Of a DNA stretch of 10,000 nt, positions 6,628-10,000 are shown one piece after another. The first letter of the stretch is position 1; the number at the start of each line of letters is the position of its first letter. Source of the stretch: Rheinheimera sp. (GTDB lineage: Bacteria; Pseudomonadota; Gammaproteobacteria; Enterobacterales; Alteromonadaceae); NCBI RefSeq assembly GCF_020217005.1, contig NZ_JAIWOI010000227.1, positions 1-10,000 on the forward strand, read 5' to 3'. A model generated the notes under the pieces. The model saw nothing but the letters and a program-made list of their open reading frames with translations, searched no databases and was not told where the DNA came from. The position numbers and the translations under genes were made by a program.

Positions 6628-6790
6628 TCGCTCATCCTTGATCGTCCATTGACGTCCGAAAACCGGATATATCAAAGAGACGATGCAGTTAAGCTTAAAA
6701 CAGCTTGTTTTCGTATCCTGATCTATCTGGCCCTAACGCAAAGCCAAAGTCATTACGTTTAAAAACTGAGGAAAAATGTAACGTAAGTCA

Positions 6791-6804
6791 TTGATACAGA
6801 TCAA
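6791..6804. promoter_or_regulatory. FNR/ANR-type binding box
   Basis: TTGAT-ACAG-ATCAA is a perfect match to the FNR-family consensus TTGAT-N4-ATCAA. It lies 164 bases upstream of the first EamA start. It overlaps the best -35 candidate (TTGATC, minus strand), which would favour repression under low oxygen; if the real start is about 41 bases downstream it would instead be a class II activating site. The box is seen; the regulator and the sign of the effect are inferred. Confidence 0.55.
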
Positions 6805-6836
6805 GTTTTTAATGTTTTAATCAAGAAATAGCGTTT

Positions 6837-6859
6837 TAATGACAATATAATTGTCATTA
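6837..6859. repeat. Perfect 23-bp inverted repeat (operator-like)
   Basis: TAATGACAAT - ATA - ATTGTCATTA has 10-bp arms with no mismatch and a 3-base centre. The size and A/T-rich dyad resemble an operator for a dimeric repressor (MarR-, TetR- or Fur-like), but it fits no consensus I know exactly: a Fur core TGATAAT-N-ATTATCA would have one central base and T in place of C. It lies 32 bases upstream (minus-strand sense) of the FNR-type box. No T run follows, so a terminator is unlikely. Confidence 0.6.
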
Positions 6860-6898
6860 GTCGCTAATTAGCAACAATCTGGCGCAACAGCTGAATGG

Positions 6899-6944
6899 AT
6901 GGCATAAAAATATTTCATCGTGCCAATTCTGCGGTTTATGCCAT
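6899..6944 (-). repeat. Long-loop inverted repeat just after EamA copy 2
   Basis: ATGGCATAAA and TTTATGCCAT are perfect 10-bp arms separated by 26 bases, starting 11 bases after the transporter's stop codon in the minus direction. The long loop and lack of a clean T tract make it a poor intrinsic terminator; it may be a 3'-end structure of the upstream transcript. Confidence 0.4.
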
Positions 6945-6955
6945 TTTTCTTGCCA

Positions 6956-7870
6956 TCAATCGGCCTCTCTGTAAAAACCAAGACATAAACCTGCGGCCAC
7001 TACCGTAAAGCCAAGCCACTGACTCAGAGCCGGTATCTGATGAAAAAGTAAAATGCCGAACAACAGAGTGACTGCGGGTGAAAAGGCAGGGAACAACACC
7101 GCTTTGCTTACTCCCAGGTAATGCACTGCCTTACTAAAAGCAAAGGATGCCAGCACACCGGACAAGATCCCCTGAAACATCAACTGCTCAATGATTTGAT
7201 CAAAATCCAGCATTGATATACGCAGCGGACCATGGACTAACAAATAAAGCGGGCAATAAATCAAAGCAGACAGCACTGCAACCACTACGGTGGCAGCCAG
7301 GGCATCCACTTGCCAATACCAAATCAGAGTTAAAAACAGCGCCCAAATAAGGCCGGCAGCTACAAAAAGCAGGTCGCCTTTCCATAACCCGGTCGCGCCA
7401 GCTGGGGCTGGCAATAACGGACCAGCCACTGCCGCAAGTCCAATAAACAACACCAGAATGCCGGCCAGATAACTGAACTTAGGCACTTCTTTACTCCGCC
7501 AGAACAAGACCAGTAAAGAGCATAAAATCAGCGTTACAGCCTGGATCACGGTGCCGTGTGTTAAAGGGGCGTAAGAAAACCCCTGCACAGCCACCAGAGC
7601 AAAGACCGGGCCTCCCAGTAAGGTCAGTAATATTGACCGCCCCCAACCCACTTTCCGAAACATATTACTCAGCACCAACAAGGGCAGTAGTAATAGGCCA
7701 GATGTCAGGTAACGTAAAAAAGCCAGGTCTTCTGAACTAAAACCGTCGTTTAGCCCCTGACTGGACACCGCCATACAAGCACCCCAGATACAGGACCCCA
7801 AAAGACCGTAAACTACACCGGTAAAGTCGTCTTGTTGCCTTTTTTGCTGCATTCTGTAGCTATTGTTCAT
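6956..7870 (-). CDS. EamA-family (DMT superfamily) transporter, copy 2
   Basis: The ATG at 7870 has GAGG 7 bases upstream. The 304-residue product has about ten transmembrane segments in two EamA repeats, preceded by a short charged cytoplasmic tail (MNNSYRMQQKRQQDD). Blocks shared with copy 1 include SSQG near residue 36-39, RYLTSGLLLLPLLVLS, LSALIYCPLYLLVHGP, FQGILSGVLASFAFSKAVHYLG and FPAFSPAVTLLFGILLF, so the pair arose by duplication within this lineage or an ancestor. It is a probable inner-membrane small-molecule exporter; the substrate is unknown. The gene begins 33 bases after the stop of the GGDEF-EAL gene with no terminator between, so the two are probably one transcript. Confidence 0.94.
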   Translation of the reverse strand: MNNSYRMQQKRQQDDFTGVVYGLLGSCIWGACMAVSSQGLNDGFSSEDLAFLRYLTSGLLLLPLLVLSNMFRKVGWGRSILLTLLGGPVFALVAVQGFSYAPLTHGTVIQAVTLILCSLLVLFWRSKEVPKFSYLAGILVLFIGLAAVAGPLLPAPAGATGLWKGDLLFVAAGLIWALFLTLIWYWQVDALAATVVVAVLSALIYCPLYLLVHGPLRISMLDFDQIIEQLMFQGILSGVLASFAFSKAVHYLGVSKAVLFPAFSPAVTLLFGILLFHQIPALSQWLGFTVVAAGLCLGFYREAD

Positions 7871-7903
7871 CTCAATACCTCATATCTGCGCCGGATCTGA
7901 ACC

Positions 7904-10000
7904 TTACTGTTGACCGTACTTTAGTTGCACTATCTGTGCTGTCTCATGCTGATTGCTCAGAGCAAAATCCAGTAGAGCCGGAGGATTTAAAGGTTTGGCA
8001 TAACAATAACCCTGCACTTCATCACAGCCACGAGCCCGCAATACATCTGCGGTAGCATTATCTTCAACACCTTCAGCTATCGCCTTCAGGTTAAAACTGT
8101 GGGCTAGTGTGATAATGGACTGCACTATGGCCTCGTCGTCAGGGTTACGGGCTATGCCTTTGACAAAAGACTGATCAATTTTCAGCTTGTCGACTGCAAA
8201 ACGTTTCAGGTAGGCCATGTTGGAATAGCCTGTGCCAAAGTCATCGATAGATAACTTCACGCCTAAGGCTTTTAACTCGTTGATAATTCGCATTACACGT
8301 TCTGAATCCTGCAGCAGCATAGATTCAGTCAGCTCCAGCTCCAGCCACTGTGCAGGTAACCCTGAGTCTGCCAAGGCCTGGCGGACTTCTGCTACTAAAT
8401 CGCCCTGGCGGAACTGCACTGCAGAGCAATTCACTGCCACAACAAAAGGAGCCATACCTTGCTGACGCCATACCATGGCTTGTTGGCAAACTTCGCGCAT
8501 TAACCAGTTACTGATCGGTATAATCATGCCGTTCGCTTCGGCTGCAGGAATAAACTCTGCCGGCGAAATAAGTCCTTCCACCGGATGCTGCCAGCGCAAT
8601 AAGGCTTCAGCACCGATAATGCGGCCAGTGGCCAGATCTAACTGAGGTTGGTACTGAATAAAAAGTTGTTTTTTAGCTAACGCCTGACGTAAATCAGTTT
8701 GCAACATCAGACGGCGTAAACCTTGCTCTCCCATAGTTCTGTGATAAAACCTATAGGTGTTACGGCCATCTTCTTTAGCTTTGTACAACGCCATGTCAGC
8801 CGCTTTAAGTAAGGCTTCAAAGCCAGCACCATGCAGCACATGAATAGCCACACCAATAGAGGGAGTCACTGACACCTGCTGAGCTTCTAGCCGCAGAGGT
8901 TGTTGTATTTGCGTAATGATGTCCTGCAATAGAAGCTTCAACTCTTCATGCTGCTGCGCAATACGCACCAGCAGCAGGTATTCATCTCCGCCTAATCTGG
9001 CAACAGTGTCGATACGGCTTTTAAAAGACAATAAGCGTTTGGCCACCGCATGCAACACAGCATCGCCGGCGTAATGCCCCAACGAATCGTTAATATTTTT
9101 GAAGTTATCTAAATCCAGATACAGCAGGGCTATATGACCGTCCTGCCCATCAACACCAGCCTGCAGTTGTTCAAATCTGTCTTTTAATAACCAACGGTTG
9201 GGCAGACCAGTTAATGCGTCGTGATAGGCCATATAGCTAATGCGTTGTTCCTGGTCTTTGCGCTCGGAAATATCCTGCAAGGTCACCACAGCACCTATTA
9301 ACTGTTGATTTTTAACATTTGGATAAGCGCGGATCTCCACCTGGATTTGCTGCTGTTGCGCGTTAATAAAACTATGGTCGTCACAGTAAAACTCTTTACC
9401 CCGCCGAATTTGACTTAACAATCTGCCCATCAGATCAGTGCGTTCGCCATACTGGTCAACAAAATGGATATCAAGCACCTTGGACGACAAATCTGTGTCT
9501 TTGTCATAACCAAACAACTGCACACAACTCTGGTTACTGAAGGTGCATTCGCCACGTAAATTCAAACCAAAAATTGGATGCCCCACTGAGTGCAGTAATA
9601 AGCGGATATATTCCTCTTTATTCTGTAACTCTTTGGCTGAGCCCTGTTCTTTCGCTCTGGTTTTTTGCAGACGACGGCTGAAGATAAAACTCAGCAGGCA
9701 AATCAAAAAAGACAAGACTGTTGCCAACACAGAGCTTAAATACCACTCACTCAAATAATCCTCAGTGGCATAACCTGTGACCACTACGAAAGGGTAAGCC
9801 CCCACTCTTTTAAAACCATACAAACGTTTTACCGCATCCACTCTGGAGTGCATAAAAAGCACGCCTTCGTTTTGGCCTTCGGCCAGTCGCTGGTCAATTA
9901 AATCGGCTTCATAACGAGGCATTTTTTCTGTCCACTGTGGCTGGCGCACCACTGTGGCCGGAGGATCGATACGGCGCAGAGTTAATACCCCAGCAGCTCC
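7904..10000 (-). CDS. Membrane sensor protein with PAS, GGDEF and EAL domains (N-terminus beyond window)
   Basis: The frame is open to the right edge; GTG 9952 is an internal codon, because matching sensor sequence continues upstream (LRRIDPPATVVRQP). Numbered from that GTG: the end of a periplasmic dCache/PDC-like sensor (up to about 70, including VKRLYGFKRVGAYPFVVVTG), one TM helix (about 71-92), PAS (about 113-230), GGDEF (about 236-400) with an intact GGDEY at 321-325, and EAL (about 412-665). The EAL catalytic set looks complete: EALLR (449-453), Asn508, Glu540/Glu543 region, IDDFGTGYS (569-577), Lys589/591, AEGVE (626-630), EVQGY (645-649). Phosphodiesterase breakdown of cyclic-di-GMP is therefore likely. 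The GGDEF half also looks competent, but its inhibitory I-site RxxD is SRID (312-315), lacking the Arg. The protein couples an external signal to c-di-GMP level; the net direction is not predictable from sequence. Confidence 0.95.
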   Translation of the reverse strand, partial: GAAGVLTLRRIDPPATVVRQPQWTEKMPRYEADLIDQRLAEGQNEGVLFMHSRVDAVKRLYGFKRVGAYPFVVVTGYATEDYLSEWYLSSVLATVLSFLICLLSFIFSRRLQKTRAKEQGSAKELQNKEEYIRLLLHSVGHPIFGLNLRGECTFSNQSCVQLFGYDKDTDLSSKVLDIHFVDQYGERTDLMGRLLSQIRRGKEFYCDDHSFINAQQQQIQVEIRAYPNVKNQQLIGAVVTLQDISERKDQEQRISYMAYHDALTGLPNRWLLKDRFEQLQAGVDGQDGHIALLYLDLDNFKNINDSLGHYAGDAVLHAVAKRLLSFKSRIDTVARLGGDEYLLLVRIAQQHEELKLLLQDIITQIQQPLRLEAQQVSVTPSIGVAIHVLHGAGFEALLKAADMALYKAKEDGRNTYRFYHRTMGEQGLRRLMLQTDLRQALAKKQLFIQYQPQLDLATGRIIGAEALLRWQHPVEGLISPAEFIPAAEANGMIIPISNWLMREVCQQAMVWRQQGMAPFVVAVNCSAVQFRQGDLVAEVRQALADSGLPAQWLELELTESMLLQDSERVMRIINELKALGVKLSIDDFGTGYSNMAYLKRFAVDKLKIDQSFVKGIARNPDDEAIVQSIITLAHSFNLKAIAEGVEDNATADVLRARGCDEVQGYCYAKPLNPPALLDFALSNQHETAQIVQLKYGQQ

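Larger units (their letters stand above)
6628..6955 (-). promoter_or_regulatory. Gene-free control region upstream of EamA copy 1
   Basis: This 328-base, A/T-rich gap between two minus-strand genes holds the ribosome site of the downstream transporter (AAGGA, plus-strand 6635-6639), an FNR/ANR-type box (6791-6804), a 10-bp-arm inverted repeat (6837-6859), a perfect GCTAATTAGC palindrome (6863-6872) and a long-loop inverted repeat after the upstream gene (6899-6944). A small repeat AAAACA-GCT-TGTTTT is near 6697-6711. No strong sigma-70 promoter stands out; a possible minus-strand pair is TTGATC (overlapping the FNR box) with TACATT 18 bases on. I see no small gene or RNA here with confidence. 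Confidence 0.6.

Noticed and set aside
6628..6675. ATG 6675 as start of EamA copy 1
   Set aside because: The inner ATG 6627 has AAGGA at ideal spacing and gives a length like the paralogue (307 versus 304 residues).
6909..6925. Minus-strand TGGCACG as a -24 sigma-54 element
   Set aside because: The -24 part is perfect, but 10 bases after GG there is TA instead of GC (AATAT in place of TTGCA), so no functional -12.
9950..9952. GTG 9952 as true start of the GGDEF-EAL gene
   Set aside because: The frame continues upstream to the edge with sensor-like sequence, and starting here would cut the periplasmic domain in the middle.

Overview
The window looks like chromosomal DNA from a gammaproteobacterium of the Alteromonadales/Chromatiales type. 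The evidence is moderate GC, dense coding, a sigma-54 activator, an OsmY-like BON protein, a methyl-accepting chemotaxis protein (MCP), EamA-type exporters and a membrane GGDEF-EAL protein. A Rheinheimera/Alishewanella-like host is my guess from gene style only. I see no IS element, phage gene, CRISPR array, tRNA or rRNA.

Layout: positions 1-1121 (minus) hold most of a sigma-54 (RpoN) activator whose receiver-like N-terminal domain lacks the phosphorylation residues; its DNA-binding end lies beyond the left edge. Facing away from it are a small helical protein of unknown function (1300-1731, plus) and a secreted two-BON-domain protein (1888-2436, plus) that ends in a strong terminator. Both are preceded by -24/-12-like elements and a shared inverted-repeat motif, so these three genes may form a small local RpoN regulon. 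Next is a compact plus-strand pair: an Rrf2-type repressor (2588-3037) and a thioredoxin-reductase-like flavoprotein with a CPYC redox centre (3044-3937). An inverted repeat lies over the repressor's start codon.

From 4035 to the right edge everything is on the minus strand. In transcription order it is a GGDEF-EAL cyclic-di-GMP protein (open at the right edge, ends 7904), an EamA transporter (7870-6956), a 328-base regulatory gap, a second paralogous EamA transporter (6627-5704) and an MCP (5657-4035). Each transporter is thus next to a signalling gene: GGDEF-EAL 33 bases upstream of one, MCP 46 bases downstream of the other. The gap between the two units carries a perfect FNR/ANR-type box and a perfect 10-bp-arm inverted repeat.

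The most interesting signals are the paired sigma-54-like control regions, the Rrf2/flavoprotein redox cassette with its start-codon operator, and the duplicated transporter arrangement with its FNR-type control region.
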